36,079 nt of DNA from positions 1 through 36,079 of the forward strand of contig NZ_SPQK01000029.1 in assembly GCF_004570875.1 (NCBI RefSeq). Reading direction: 5' to 3'. The notes under the pieces are model-generated. The model saw nothing but the letters and a program-made list of their open reading frames with translations, had not been told where the DNA came from and made no database searches. The position numbers and the translations under genes are program-made. Within the stretch, counting starts at the first letter, position 1; each line of letters starts with the position of its first letter. Source of the DNA: Blastococcus sp. CT_GayMR16. Lineage in GTDB: Bacteria > Actinomycetota > Actinomycetes > Mycobacteriales > Geodermatophilaceae. This document shows positions 8,815-16,456 of this stretch, piece after piece.

Positions 8815-9408
8815 ATGCACGGACACCGATTTGCCGACACCCCCTTCGGTCCTGGCTTCGGGCGCGGTCGCGGCGGACGCGGCCGAGGCGCCGACTCCGC
8901 ACCCCCCGTGGAGCGCGCCGAGGTCGCCGGCTGGTTCGCCGGCCGGCTCCCCGACGAGTGGTTCACCGGTCCGGTCGAGCTCACCATCGACCGCGACGAG
9001 ATCACCGTCGTGGGGCAGCTCGCCGAGCCCGAGGCGGGGGAGGGCGACCCCGCCGCTGCCCGCGCCGGCCGGATCGCGCGCTTCCGCGAGGAGACGCGCG
9101 GCAAGCGCATGGCGATCGCCGACGCCGCCCAGGAGCGCTACGGCCGCTCGGTCGCCTGGGGCGCCGCCTGCGGCGACACCAGCGAGGTCTTCACCAACGT
9201 CTCCATGCCGGTGATGACGCGGCTGCGGCAGCGCGATCGCCTGGTGCTGGACACCCTGGTCGACGCGGGTGTGGCCCGGTCACGGTCGGAGGCGCTGGTC
9301 TGGGCCGTGCGGCTGGTCGGTCAGCACGCCGACGAGTGGCTCGCCGAGCTCCGCACGGCCATGGAGTCCGTCGAGGAGGTCCGGGGGCGCGGTCCGAACC
9401 TCGGCTGA
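8815..9408 (+). CDS. Uncharacterised protein with C-terminal ribbon-helix-helix-like segment
   Basis: A 197-residue soluble protein that I do not recognise as a named family. It opens with a Gly/Arg-rich, low-complexity segment (residues 1-30). A middle domain (about 32-115) includes a VAGWFAGRLPDEWF stretch and a helix rich in charged residues. From about residue 130, the pattern RLRQRDRLVLDTLVDAGVAR then SRSEALVWAVRLV looks like the strand-helix-helix of ribbon-helix-helix DNA-binding proteins, including the RSRSEAL turn. GGGAGG (8804-8809) precedes the ATG. Tandem repeats upstream could be its own operator. A DNA-binding role is inference. Confidence 0.6.
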   Translation: MHGHRFADTPFGPGFGRGRGGRGRGADSAPPVERAEVAGWFAGRLPDEWFTGPVELTIDRDEITVVGQLAEPEAGEGDPAAARAGRIARFREETRGKRMAIADAAQERYGRSVAWGAACGDTSEVFTNVSMPVMTRLRQRDRLVLDTLVDAGVARSRSEALVWAVRLVGQHADEWLAELRTAMESVEEVRGRGPNLG

Positions 9409-9420
9409 GAAGCTCGGCGC

Positions 9421-10089
9421 ATGTCCGATCCGGTCAGCCTGCTCGGCACCGCCTACGGCGACCTGTCCGCCGTCCTCTCGTCGCTGACGGTGCCGGCGGC
9501 CCTCCTGTAGGGCCCCGCGCCGAGCTTGCGAGGGGTGGGGGGCAGGAGGGTCCTTCAACTGCTGTCGGACGCCCGCCGGGCCCTGGTCGCGCTCAACACC
9601 CCGACCCCGGCCGCACCCGACTCGTCGGCCGTCGACTACTGGCGGGCCTGGCGGCCGCCGGCACCAGGGGACGACGACGAGCTGTGGAGCACCCGGATCG
9701 CGGCGAGCGTGCACGGCGGGCTGACCGGCGTCGCCAGTCGCTATTCGGAGACCTCGGCGGCCGTCGTCGTGGCGGCCGGGCGGGTGTCTCCGACGGACGT
9801 CGTCGCGACCCAGGGCCGGGTGCTGACCGTGGCCGACTTCCTCTCCACGCTCACTGTCGAGGCCGCCGTCCACCATCTGGACCTGGTACTGCGGTTGGAG
9901 AGGCCCGGACCGGCCGCGGCGCCGCTGGCCGAGGTGCGCCGGGTCCTGGCGGGCCTGCTCGGCCGTCCCCTCCCGGCGGAATGGGACGACGCGACGGCCG
10001 CCCGGCGCGGCACCGGCCGGGAGCCGCTGAGCGCCGCCGACCGCGCCGAGTTGGGGGCGGCGGCGGCCGCGTTCCCCCTGTTCGGCTGA
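9421..10089 (+). pseudogene. Broken maleylpyruvate isomerase (mycothiol-dependent family) gene
   Basis: From residue-like LLSDARRALVALNTP (about 9556) to the stop at 10089, the sequence matches actinobacterial proteins with the maleylpyruvate isomerase N-terminal/DinB-like fold: YWRAW, TQGRVLTVADFL, VEAAVHHLDL and ending FPLFG. A proper N-terminus (MSDPVSLLGTAYGDLSAVLS) begins at ATG 9421 in the same frame, but TAG 9508-9510 interrupts it. The family CxGW motif is present only in frame 2 (CEGW, 9527-9538), followed after a G-run by a return to frame 1. This fits one gene with compensating small indels, or sequencing errors in G/C runs. A downstream TTG start (9526) would give a truncated protein. 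Confidence 0.7.
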
Positions 10090-10120
10090 CCAGGCCCGAC
10101 GACCTGGGACACTCGGGAGC

Positions 10121-11371
10121 GTGCCCGCCAGTGCCGTTCCTGTAGCGACCGACGTCCTCGTCGTCGGAGCCGGCCCCGCGGGGTCCGCGGCCGCGGCCTG
10201 GGCGGCGCGCGCCGGGCACGACGTCGTCCTGGCCGACGCGGCCGTCTTCCCCCGCGACAAGACCTGCGGCGACGGGCTGACGCCGCGCGCCATCGCCGAG
10301 CTCGACCTGCTGGGCCTGGGCGATTGGGTGCGCGGCCACGCCCGCAATCGTGGCCTGCGCGCTGCCGGGTTCGGCCGGGAGTGGCAGCTGCCCTGGCCCG
10401 GCGGGAAGTTCCCGGACCACGGCAGCGCGGTTCCGCGCACGGAGCTGGACGCGCGCATCAGGCACGTGGCGGTCGAGTCGGGGGCCACGCCGCTCGACGG
10501 CGCGCGGGCGGTCGACGTCGAACGGGACGGCGACCGGGTCACCGCGGTGGTCTTCGAGGACGCCGACGACGAGCAGTTCCGCGTCACCTGCCGGCGGCTC
10601 GTCGTGGCCGACGGCGTCCGCTCCCCGCTGGGCCGGGTGCTGGGCCGCGAATGGCACCGGGAGACCGCCTACGGGGTCGCGGCCCGCGGCTACGTCACGT
10701 CCGGGCGCAGCGACGACGAGTGGATCTCCTCCCACCTGGAGCTGCGCGGCAGCGAGGGCGAGCTGCTGTCGGGCTACGGCTGGGTGTTCCCGCTCGGCGC
10801 CGCCGCGGGAGAGGTGAACATCGGCGTCGGGACGCTGGCCACCGCCCGCCGTCCCGCCGGGGTGCAGCTGAAGTCGCTGCTGGAGACCTACACCGATGCC
10901 CGCCGCGACGAGTGGCAGATCGACGGGCCGGTCCGGGCCCCCGCGTCCGCGCTGCTGCCCATGGGCGGTGCCGTGTCCGGGGTGGCCGGGCGCAACTGGG
11001 CCCTGATCGGCGACGCGGCCGGGTGCGTTAACCCGCTCAACGGCGAAGGCATCGACTACGGCCTGGAGACCGGGCGCAGCGTCGTCGAGCTCTTCGGCGA
11101 GGACGACTGGTCACTCGCCTGGCCGGCAACCCTCCGCCGGCACTACGGCGAGGCGTTCTCCATCGCCCGCCGGCTCGCCGGGTTGCTCACCCTGCCGCGG
11201 TTCCTGCCTGCCGCCGGGCCCGTCGGCATGCGCTCACACGGGCTGATGACCGTGGCACTGCGGGTGATGGGCAACCTGGTCAGCGAGGCCGACCGCGACG
11301 TCGTCGCACGAGTCTGGCGCACCGCCGGCAAGCTGTCAGTGAAGCTGGACGGGCGCAAGCCGTTCAGCTGA
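10121..11371 (+). CDS. Geranylgeranyl reductase family FAD-dependent oxidoreductase
   Basis: A 416-residue flavoprotein. The N-terminal dinucleotide motif GAGPAG is at residues 16-21, DKTCGDGLTP follows near 47, and the second FAD motif GDAAGCVNPLNGEGI lies near 300. These are features of the geranylgeranyl reductase family, which saturate isoprenoid double bonds. In actinobacteria a related enzyme, MenJ, reduces one double bond of the menaquinone side chain; that is a plausible but unproven role here. The C-terminal 90 residues are the usual helical cap. GTG start with GACACT seven bases upstream and no ribosome site. It does not overlap other genes and converges with the hemolysin III gene. 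Confidence 0.85.
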   Translation: MPASAVPVATDVLVVGAGPAGSAAAAWAARAGHDVVLADAAVFPRDKTCGDGLTPRAIAELDLLGLGDWVRGHARNRGLRAAGFGREWQLPWPGGKFPDHGSAVPRTELDARIRHVAVESGATPLDGARAVDVERDGDRVTAVVFEDADDEQFRVTCRRLVVADGVRSPLGRVLGREWHRETAYGVAARGYVTSGRSDDEWISSHLELRGSEGELLSGYGWVFPLGAAAGEVNIGVGTLATARRPAGVQLKSLLETYTDARRDEWQIDGPVRAPASALLPMGGAVSGVAGRNWALIGDAAGCVNPLNGEGIDYGLETGRSVVELFGEDDWSLAWPATLRRHYGEAFSIARRLAGLLTLPRFLPAAGPVGMRSHGLMTVALRVMGNLVSEADRDVVARVWRTAGKLSVKLDGRKPFS

Positions 11372-11372
11372 G

Positions 11373-11474
11373 CGGGGCCCGGAGGGTCCCCGAAGCTGAA
11401 CTCGACGCAAGCCGAAGGGGGAACTCGCGGCGAATGCCGCGGGTCCGGGGGAGCGGGACCCCGAAGGGGTCCCC
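11373..11474. terminator. Structured convergent intergenic region with terminator hairpins
   Basis: Between convergent genes, three hairpins occur: GGGG...CCCC at about 11374-11391, a 6-bp stem at 11426-11441 (loop GAAT), and a perfect 8-bp stem at 11455-11473 (GGGACCCC, loop GAA). The last is the best candidate for a bidirectional terminator. No U-tract is seen, as is common in GC-rich actinobacteria. Confidence 0.55.
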
Positions 11475-11537
11475 GAGCACGGACGGGAAGGGCTCAACGC
11501 AGGTCGGGACGGCTCCTGGCCGCGGTGTCTGACGGAG

Positions 11538-12350
11538 TCAGACAAAGGGACTGTTGTACATCGCGAAGTAGACCGCGATGTAGTGGCAGATGGCCGCCAC
11601 GATCGTCATGGCGTGGAAGACCTCGTGGTAGCCGAAGGTACCCGGCCAGGGGTTGGGCTTCTTGATCCCGTAGGCGATGCCACCCACCGTGTAGAGCAGG
11701 CCGCCGGCGGCCAGGAGCACCATCGCGGCGACGCCGGCGAAGTGCAGGATGTCGGTGAGCACGAAGACCGCGACCCAGCCCAGCCCGATGTAGAGCGGGA
11801 CGCCCACCCAGCGGGGGGCGGTGGGCCAGGTGAGCTTGAGGATCACTCCACCCAGTGCCGCGGCCCAGACGCCCGCAAGCACCCAGTAGCCGGTGGGCTG
11901 GTCGACGGCCAGTAGAGCGAACGGCGTGTAGGTGCCGGCGATGAACAGGAAGATCATGGAGTGGTCGAGCCGCTTCATGATCTTCCAGCCGCGGGGTGAC
12001 CAGCGCCGCCGGTGGTACAGCGCGCTGATGCCGAAGAGCCCGCAGATGGTCAGGCAGTAGATCGCGACCGAGAACCCGGCGCGGGCGCCGAGGACGGAGG
12101 CCAGGGGGATCAGGACGGCGCCGGCGACGACCGCGCCGAAGAAGGCGAACAGGTGCAGCCAGCCGCGCATCCGGGGACGGGTGTCGGGGTGCTCCCAGTC
12201 CCCGTCCTCGAAGTCCTCGGCCGTCCAGACGTGCTGGGGGCGGTCGCCCTCCTCGAGGACGGCGGTGACCGCCTGGTTCCGCGGAGCCTCGATCTCGGCG
12301 CCGTCGGCCTCCACCCGGACCTGCTCGTCGTCATGGGGAAGGGCACTCAT
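11538..12350 (-). CDS. trhA: Hemolysin III family membrane protein (PAQR/TrhA type)
   Basis: A 270-residue protein. An acidic N-terminal tail of about 55 residues is followed by seven hydrophobic segments. Motifs of the family are present: YHRRRW before RLDHSMIFLFIAGTYTPF, and near the C-terminus YHEVFHAMTIVAAICHY, giving the conserved Ser/His/Asp metal-type cluster of PAQR proteins. Bacterial members such as TrhA influence membrane fluidity; a true hemolytic role is not established. It corresponds in position to M. tuberculosis Rv1085c and is divergent from the isoprenyl transferase gene. The ATG is preceded by TAACCT at six bases and no ribosome site. Confidence 0.88.
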   Translation of the reverse strand: MSALPHDDEQVRVEADGAEIEAPRNQAVTAVLEEGDRPQHVWTAEDFEDGDWEHPDTRPRMRGWLHLFAFFGAVVAGAVLIPLASVLGARAGFSVAIYCLTICGLFGISALYHRRRWSPRGWKIMKRLDHSMIFLFIAGTYTPFALLAVDQPTGYWVLAGVWAAALGGVILKLTWPTAPRWVGVPLYIGLGWVAVFVLTDILHFAGVAAMVLLAAGGLLYTVGGIAYGIKKPNPWPGTFGYHEVFHAMTIVAAICHYIAVYFAMYNSPFV

Positions 12351-12356
12351 GCAACG

Positions 12357-12362
12357 AGGTTA
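12357..12362 (-). promoter_or_regulatory. Putative -10 element, leaderless start of the hemolysin III gene
   Basis: Minus-strand TAACCT, a full TAnnnT match, stands six bases before ATG at 12350. No ribosome site lies between, so the mRNA probably begins at the start codon. Confidence 0.45.
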
Positions 12363-12474
12363 CGGTTCCGTAGGTTGCGGGGCACGTCGAGCGACATGTG
12401 ACTTTGCTGGGAGGAGTCCGGTACCGGTTCCCCGCCGTCCGGAACGGCGTCCGGCCGGGGCTGGTCGGGGGGCC

Positions 12475-12480
12475 TAGGGT
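12475..12480 (+). promoter_or_regulatory. Putative -10 element, leaderless start of the isoprenyl transferase gene
   Basis: TAGGGT is followed by six bases and GTG 12487, the same arrangement and same hexamer as at 339-344. No Shine-Dalgarno sequence is present. Confidence 0.45.
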
Positions 12481-12486
12481 GGCCGC

Positions 12487-13266
12487 GTGGGGGCGCGCCA
12501 GAAGGTCCGCGATGTGCTCACCACTGTCTACGAGCGGCGTCTGGCCCGCGCGCTCGAGGGCGCCGACATCCCCCGCCACGTCGGCGTGATCATGGACGGC
12601 AACCGGCGCTGGGCGCGGGCGATCGGGCTCGAGGACGTCGCCCACGGGCACCGCCGGGGCGCCGACAAGATCGTGGATCTGCTGGGCTGGTGCGACGACG
12701 CCGGCGTCTCCGTCGTCACCCTGTTCATGCTCTCCACCGACAACCTGCGCCGTCCGGAGCCTGAGCTCAGTGCGCTGCTGCAGATCATCGAGGACGTCGC
12801 CGCCGACCTCTCGCGCCCCGGTCGCCGGTGGAAGGTGCGGGCGATGGGCGCGCCCGAGGTGCTGCCGCCGGAGACGGTCGCCGTCCTGAAGCAGGCCGAG
12901 GAGGACACGTGCGACCGGCCGGGGGCCACGGTGAACCTCGCCGTCGGTTACGGGGGCCGCCGGGAGATCGCCGACGCCGTCCGCTCCCTGCTGGCCGAGC
13001 ACGCCGAGCGTGGCACCACGCTGGACGAACTGGTCGACGTGCTCGAGGTCGAGCACATCGCCGAGCACCTCTACACCCGCGGCCAGCCCGATCCCGATCT
13101 CGTCATCCGAACCAGTGGCGAGCAGCGCATGTCGGGGTTCCTGCTCTGGCAGACCGCGAACACCGAGTTCCACTTCACCGACGTCTACTGGCCGGACTTC
13201 CGCCGGGTCGACTTCCTGCGCGCGCTCCGTGACTACTCCGCGCGGCACCGCCGTTTCGGGAGCTGA
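12487..13266 (+). CDS. Short-chain cis-isoprenyl diphosphate synthase (UppS family)
   Basis: A 259-residue cis-prenyltransferase. The catalytic MDGNRRWA motif (D37) and the C-terminal RTSGEQRMSGFLLWQTANTE segment with the family arginines are intact. By position and length it corresponds to the M. tuberculosis Z-farnesyl diphosphate synthase (Rv1086), which condenses IPP with geranyl diphosphate to give E,Z-FPP for decaprenyl phosphate synthesis. A longer-chain UppS function cannot be excluded from sequence alone. It is cytoplasmic or membrane-associated and feeds cell-wall lipid carriers. The next gene starts 13 bases downstream. Confidence 0.87.
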   Translation: MGARQKVRDVLTTVYERRLARALEGADIPRHVGVIMDGNRRWARAIGLEDVAHGHRRGADKIVDLLGWCDDAGVSVVTLFMLSTDNLRRPEPELSALLQIIEDVAADLSRPGRRWKVRAMGAPEVLPPETVAVLKQAEEDTCDRPGATVNLAVGYGGRREIADAVRSLLAEHAERGTTLDELVDVLEVEHIAEHLYTRGQPDPDLVIRTSGEQRMSGFLLWQTANTEFHFTDVYWPDFRRVDFLRALRDYSARHRRFGS

Positions 13267-13279
13267 GAGACTCGGGCCC

Positions 13280-14497
13280 ATGCCGGCCGGAGCCCTCGAC
13301 GTCCCTCTCGAGTACGTGCGGCTGGGGCTGCGCTTCGATCGGCTGGAGTCCGGCTTCGTCGATGCCTACACCGGTGACCCGCGGATCCGCGCCCAGGTGG
13401 CCGACGAGCCCGCACCGACACCGCAGGCGCTGCGCGACCAGGCGCGCGGCCTCCTCGCCGAGCTCGACGCTGCTGCCCTGCCCGCCGACCGCGCCGACTA
13501 CCTCCGCGGGCAGCTGACCGGGCTCGAGTGCACGGCACGGAAGATGAACTCCGAGCCCGTCGGGTTCGTCGACGAGGTGGCCGCCTACTTCCAGGTCGAC
13601 GTCGTCCTGGGTGATCCCGCGGTCTACGCCGCTGCGCACGCCGAGCTGGAGACGCTCCTGCCAGGCTCGGGATCGCTGAGCGAGCGGTACGCGGTGCACC
13701 GCCGTCGCGAGGAGTGCCCGCCCGACCGGCTGGAGACCGCGGTGCACGCGCTGTCCAGCGCGCTGCGCGACCAGGTCCGGGGCCGGTACGGCCTGCCCGA
13801 GGTCGAGACGGTGCACTACGAGGTGGTCACCGACCAGCCGTGGTCGGGGTTCAACTACTACGAGGGCAACTACCGCTCGAAGGTGGCGATCAACGCCGAC
13901 CTGCCGCACCGGCTGAGCCACCTGCCGCACCTGGTCGCCCACGAGGCCTATCCAGGGCACCACACCGAGCACTGTCGCAAGGAGCTCGGGCTGGTCGAAC
14001 GGGCCGCGCGGACCGAGCACACCGTCTTCCTGGTCAACACCCCCGAGTGCCTGATGGCCGAGGGACTGGCCGACCTCGGGGTCCAGGCCTCGATCGGGGA
14101 CGGCTGGGGCCCCTGGGCGGCGGAGATCCTCGGCGACCTCGGCCTGCGCTTCGACGGACACCTCGCCGAGCGCATCTCCGCGGCGGCCGCACCACTGAAC
14201 CGGGTCCGCCAGGACGCCGCGATCCTGCTGCACGACCGGAAGGCCGACCCCGACGAGGTGATCGCCTACCTGCAGCGCTGGTCGCTGGTGAGCTCCGAGC
14301 GGGCCACCCAGCAGCTGCGGTTCCTCACCCATCCGCTCTGGCGGGCCTACATCTCGACCTACGTCGAGGGCTACGACCTGCTCTCCCGGTGGCTCGCCGA
14401 CCGGCCGGCCGACCAGTCCGTCGAGGGCCGTTTCCTCCGGCTGCTCGACGAGCCGCTCACGCCCCGCGCCGTGGCCGCCGAGCTGCTGGCTGCCTGA
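13280..14497 (+). CDS. DUF885 family protein, predicted metallopeptidase
   Basis: A 405-residue protein. The HEAYPGHH motif (221-228) and the following helix with E-x-W-like spacing identify the DUF885 family, a gluzincin-related group in which the His-Glu pair is expected to bind zinc. Typical members are often 550-600 residues; this one is a short form, as commonly seen in actinobacteria. No signal peptide. The open frame extends upstream to 13010, but ATG 13280 fits the family start and lies seven bases after GAGACT, while the upstream part overlaps the isoprenyl transferase. Probable co-transcription with the small membrane protein gene 3 bases downstream. Peptide substrate unknown. Confidence 0.8.
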   Translation: MPAGALDVPLEYVRLGLRFDRLESGFVDAYTGDPRIRAQVADEPAPTPQALRDQARGLLAELDAAALPADRADYLRGQLTGLECTARKMNSEPVGFVDEVAAYFQVDVVLGDPAVYAAAHAELETLLPGSGSLSERYAVHRRREECPPDRLETAVHALSSALRDQVRGRYGLPEVETVHYEVVTDQPWSGFNYYEGNYRSKVAINADLPHRLSHLPHLVAHEAYPGHHTEHCRKELGLVERAARTEHTVFLVNTPECLMAEGLADLGVQASIGDGWGPWAAEILGDLGLRFDGHLAERISAAAAPLNRVRQDAAILLHDRKADPDEVIAYLQRWSLVSSERATQQLRFLTHPLWRAYISTYVEGYDLLSRWLADRPADQSVEGRFLRLLDEPLTPRAVAAELLAA

Positions 14498-14500
14498 GCC

Positions 14501-14758
14501 ATGACGCGCCGCGCACCGCGGGAGGCCCGCCTGCTCGGGCTGTGGACGGCGGGCTGGCTCGCGGTGCTGCTGTTCGCGGGACTGCTCTGGCTCGGGGATC
14601 TCTCGCTGCAGTGGCCGGTGCTGGTGGTCCCGCTGATCTGGGCGCTGGTCGCGGTGCGGCCCCGGCGGGCCCAGTCGCCGTCCGAGGCGCCTCCGCTGGG
14701 TTACCGCAGTGACACCGTGGAGCGTCCTGCGATCAGGCCGCCCGACCCCCGGCACTGA
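14501..14758 (+). CDS. Small two-helix membrane protein
   Basis: An 85-residue protein that starts three bases after the DUF885 stop. Two hydrophobic segments (about residues 10-31 and 37-54) are joined by a short loop, with a basic N-terminus and a polar proline-rich tail. I recognise no family. Codon use matches the neighbours, and the tight spacing supports a real gene. Confidence 0.6.
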   Translation: MTRRAPREARLLGLWTAGWLAVLLFAGLLWLGDLSLQWPVLVVPLIWALVAVRPRRAQSPSEAPPLGYRSDTVERPAIRPPDPRH

Positions 14759-14811
14759 CCGGGACGGGTGAGGCCCCCTGCCTGCCGCTGTTCCCGACCC
14801 AGGTCGCCGTG

Positions 14812-14817
14812 CACAGT
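14812..14817 (+). promoter_or_regulatory. Putative -10 element of the padR gene
   Basis: CACAGT is followed by six bases and ATG 14824. This spacing supports 14824 rather than the in-frame GTG at 14809 as the start of the PadR-like regulator. Confidence 0.35.
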
Positions 14818-14823
14818 GTCGGC

Positions 14824-15444
14824 ATGTCGACCACGCGCCTGCTGCTGCTCGGGGCGGTCCGGATCTTCCAGCCGGTGCACGGGTACCTGCTGCGCCGCGA
14901 GCTGCTGAGCTGGCAGGTCGACGACTGGGCGCACGTCAAGCCCGGATCGATCTACTCGGGGCTGCGCACACTCACCGCGCACGCCCTCCTCGAGGAGGTG
15001 CCCGGTGACCCGGTCTCCTACCGGCTCACCCCGGACGGCGAGGTCGAGTACCAGCGGCTGATCAGGATCGCCCTGCGCCAGCCGGAGCCGGGGGACCCGA
15101 GCCGCCTCATGGCCGGCCTGTGCTTCGTGGCGACGCTGCCCCGCGCGGAGGTCCGGGAGTCGCTGCGGGCGCGGGACCTGGTGCTGGAGGCGATGGTGTC
15201 GGCGTCGGAGTCGGCGCGGCGGTCGGTAGAGACCTCACGCCTGGCGCCGGCGACGACGGCCGAGCTGTTCGCCGTCACCGCGCACTGGATCACCGGCGAG
15301 CGGGCCTGGGTGGCCGACATCTGCGCCCGGATCGACGCCGGCCACTACCGGTTCGAGGGGGAGGAGCCCGGCCCCGACCACCCCGTCGACGGCATCTGGC
15401 CCCCCGCCGTCCTGCCGTCCGGGAAGTCGCTTGACCCCTCCTAG
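14824..15444 (+). CDS. PadR family transcriptional regulator
   Basis: A 206-residue regulator. The N-terminal winged helix has the PadR signature: LLLLGAVRIFQPVHGYLLRREL, then VKPGSIYSGLRTLTAHALLEEV, then YRLTPDGEVEYQRL. The C-terminal half (about 95-200) is the helical effector/dimer domain. It is directly upstream of a DrrA/DrrB-type exporter, the classic arrangement in which PadR represses the pump and is released by a drug-like ligand. An inverted repeat overlapping the -35 of the pump operon (15431-15448) is a candidate operator and lies across the end of this gene. Start chosen at 14824 (see the -10 element). Confidence 0.85.
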   Translation: MSTTRLLLLGAVRIFQPVHGYLLRRELLSWQVDDWAHVKPGSIYSGLRTLTAHALLEEVPGDPVSYRLTPDGEVEYQRLIRIALRQPEPGDPSRLMAGLCFVATLPRAEVRESLRARDLVLEAMVSASESARRSVETSRLAPATTAELFAVTAHWITGERAWVADICARIDAGHYRFEGEEPGPDHPVDGIWPPAVLPSGKSLDPS

Positions 15445-15459
15445 TCAAAGTTGAATACT
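15431..15459 (+). promoter_or_regulatory. Promoter and candidate PadR operator of the ABC exporter operon
   Basis: TTGACC (15431-15436) and AATACT (15454-15459) are separated by 17 bases, a good -35/-10 pair. The start codon GTG 15467 lies seven bases after the -10, so the transcript is probably leaderless. The inverted repeat TTGAC-N8-GTCAA (15431-15448) covers the -35 and part of the spacer, where a repressor would block polymerase. Confidence 0.55.
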
Positions 15460-15466
15460 CCGGGTC

Positions 15467-16456
15467 GTGATCCACGCCCGCGGGCTCGCCCGCACCTTCC
15501 GTAAGCGCAAGACCGAGGTGCACGCCGTCGTCGGCGTCGACCTCGACGTGACCGCCGGGGAGATCGTCGGCTTCCTCGGCCCGAACGGTGCCGGCAAGAC
15601 GACGACCCTGCGGATGCTCACGACGCTGCTCGAGCCCACCGCCGGGACCGCCACGGTCGCCGGTTGCGACCTGATCTCCGACCCGGTCGGCGTCCGCCGC
15701 CGGATCGGCTACGTCTCCCAGAGCGGCTCGACCGCTCCGGAGGCCCGCGCGGGGGAGGAGGTCGTCGACCACGCCCGCCTGTACGGGATGAGCACGGCCG
15801 ATGCCACCGAGCGCGGCAAGCAGCTGTTCCGCGAGCTCGACCTCGACGGGCTCTGGGAGCGTCAGCCCAAGTCGATGTCCGGCGGCCAGCGCCGCCGGCT
15901 CGACATCGCCATGGGGCTGGTCCACGTCCCCGGACTGGTCTTCCTCGACGAGCCCACCACCGGCCTCGACCCCCAGGCGCGGGCGAATCTGTGGACCCAC
16001 ATCCGGGCCCTCCGGGAGGAGCGGGGGACGACGGTCTTCCTCACCACCCACTACCTCGACGAGGCCGACGCCCTCTGCGACCGCATCCTGGTCATCGACC
16101 ACGGCGCGATCGTCGCCAGCGGCACGCCCGACGAGCTGAAGTCGCAGGTCGGCGGCGACGTCCTGACGGTGACGGTCGCGCAGTCCGAACAGATCGCCGA
16201 CGTGCGCCGACTGGTGGGGGCGCTGCCCGGCGCCGAGGAGCCGACCGTGGTCGACGACCGCGTCGTCGGACGGGTGCCGCACGGTGGCACGGCGCTGGTC
16301 GAGCTCGTCCGCGGGCTGGACCGCGAGAACCTCACCATCAGCGGTATCGAGAGCCGCCGGCCGAGCCTGGACGACGTCTTCCTCGGGCTGACCGGACGGT
16401 CCCTGCGCGACGCCGAGACGCCGGCTCCGGCGCCGGCCGAGGAGGTGGCGGTCTGA
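15467..16456 (+). CDS. ABC transporter ATP-binding protein (DrrA type)
   Basis: A 329-residue ATPase. Walker A GPNGAGKTT is at residues 38-46, the signature MSGGQRRRLDIA lies near residue 138, and Walker B LVFLDEPTTGLDP follows, then an H-loop histidine (TTHYLDEADALCD). The C-terminal extension of about 100 residues is typical of DrrA-like subunits of drug and lipid exporters. It powers the permease that overlaps its stop (TGATG). The PadR regulator gene and operator lie upstream. The exported compound cannot be deduced. Confidence 0.92.
   Translation: MIHARGLARTFRKRKTEVHAVVGVDLDVTAGEIVGFLGPNGAGKTTTLRMLTTLLEPTAGTATVAGCDLISDPVGVRRRIGYVSQSGSTAPEARAGEEVVDHARLYGMSTADATERGKQLFRELDLDGLWERQPKSMSGGQRRRLDIAMGLVHVPGLVFLDEPTTGLDPQARANLWTHIRALREERGTTVFLTTHYLDEADALCDRILVIDHGAIVASGTPDELKSQVGGDVLTVTVAQSEQIADVRRLVGALPGAEEPTVVDDRVVGRVPHGGTALVELVRGLDRENLTISGIESRRPSLDDVFLGLTGRSLRDAETPAPAPAEEVAV

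Noticed and set aside
13010-13279. Longer DUF885 protein starting inside the isoprenyl transferase gene
   Set aside because: The upstream part is Ser/Thr/Arg-rich out-of-frame sequence of the transferase and does not match the family.
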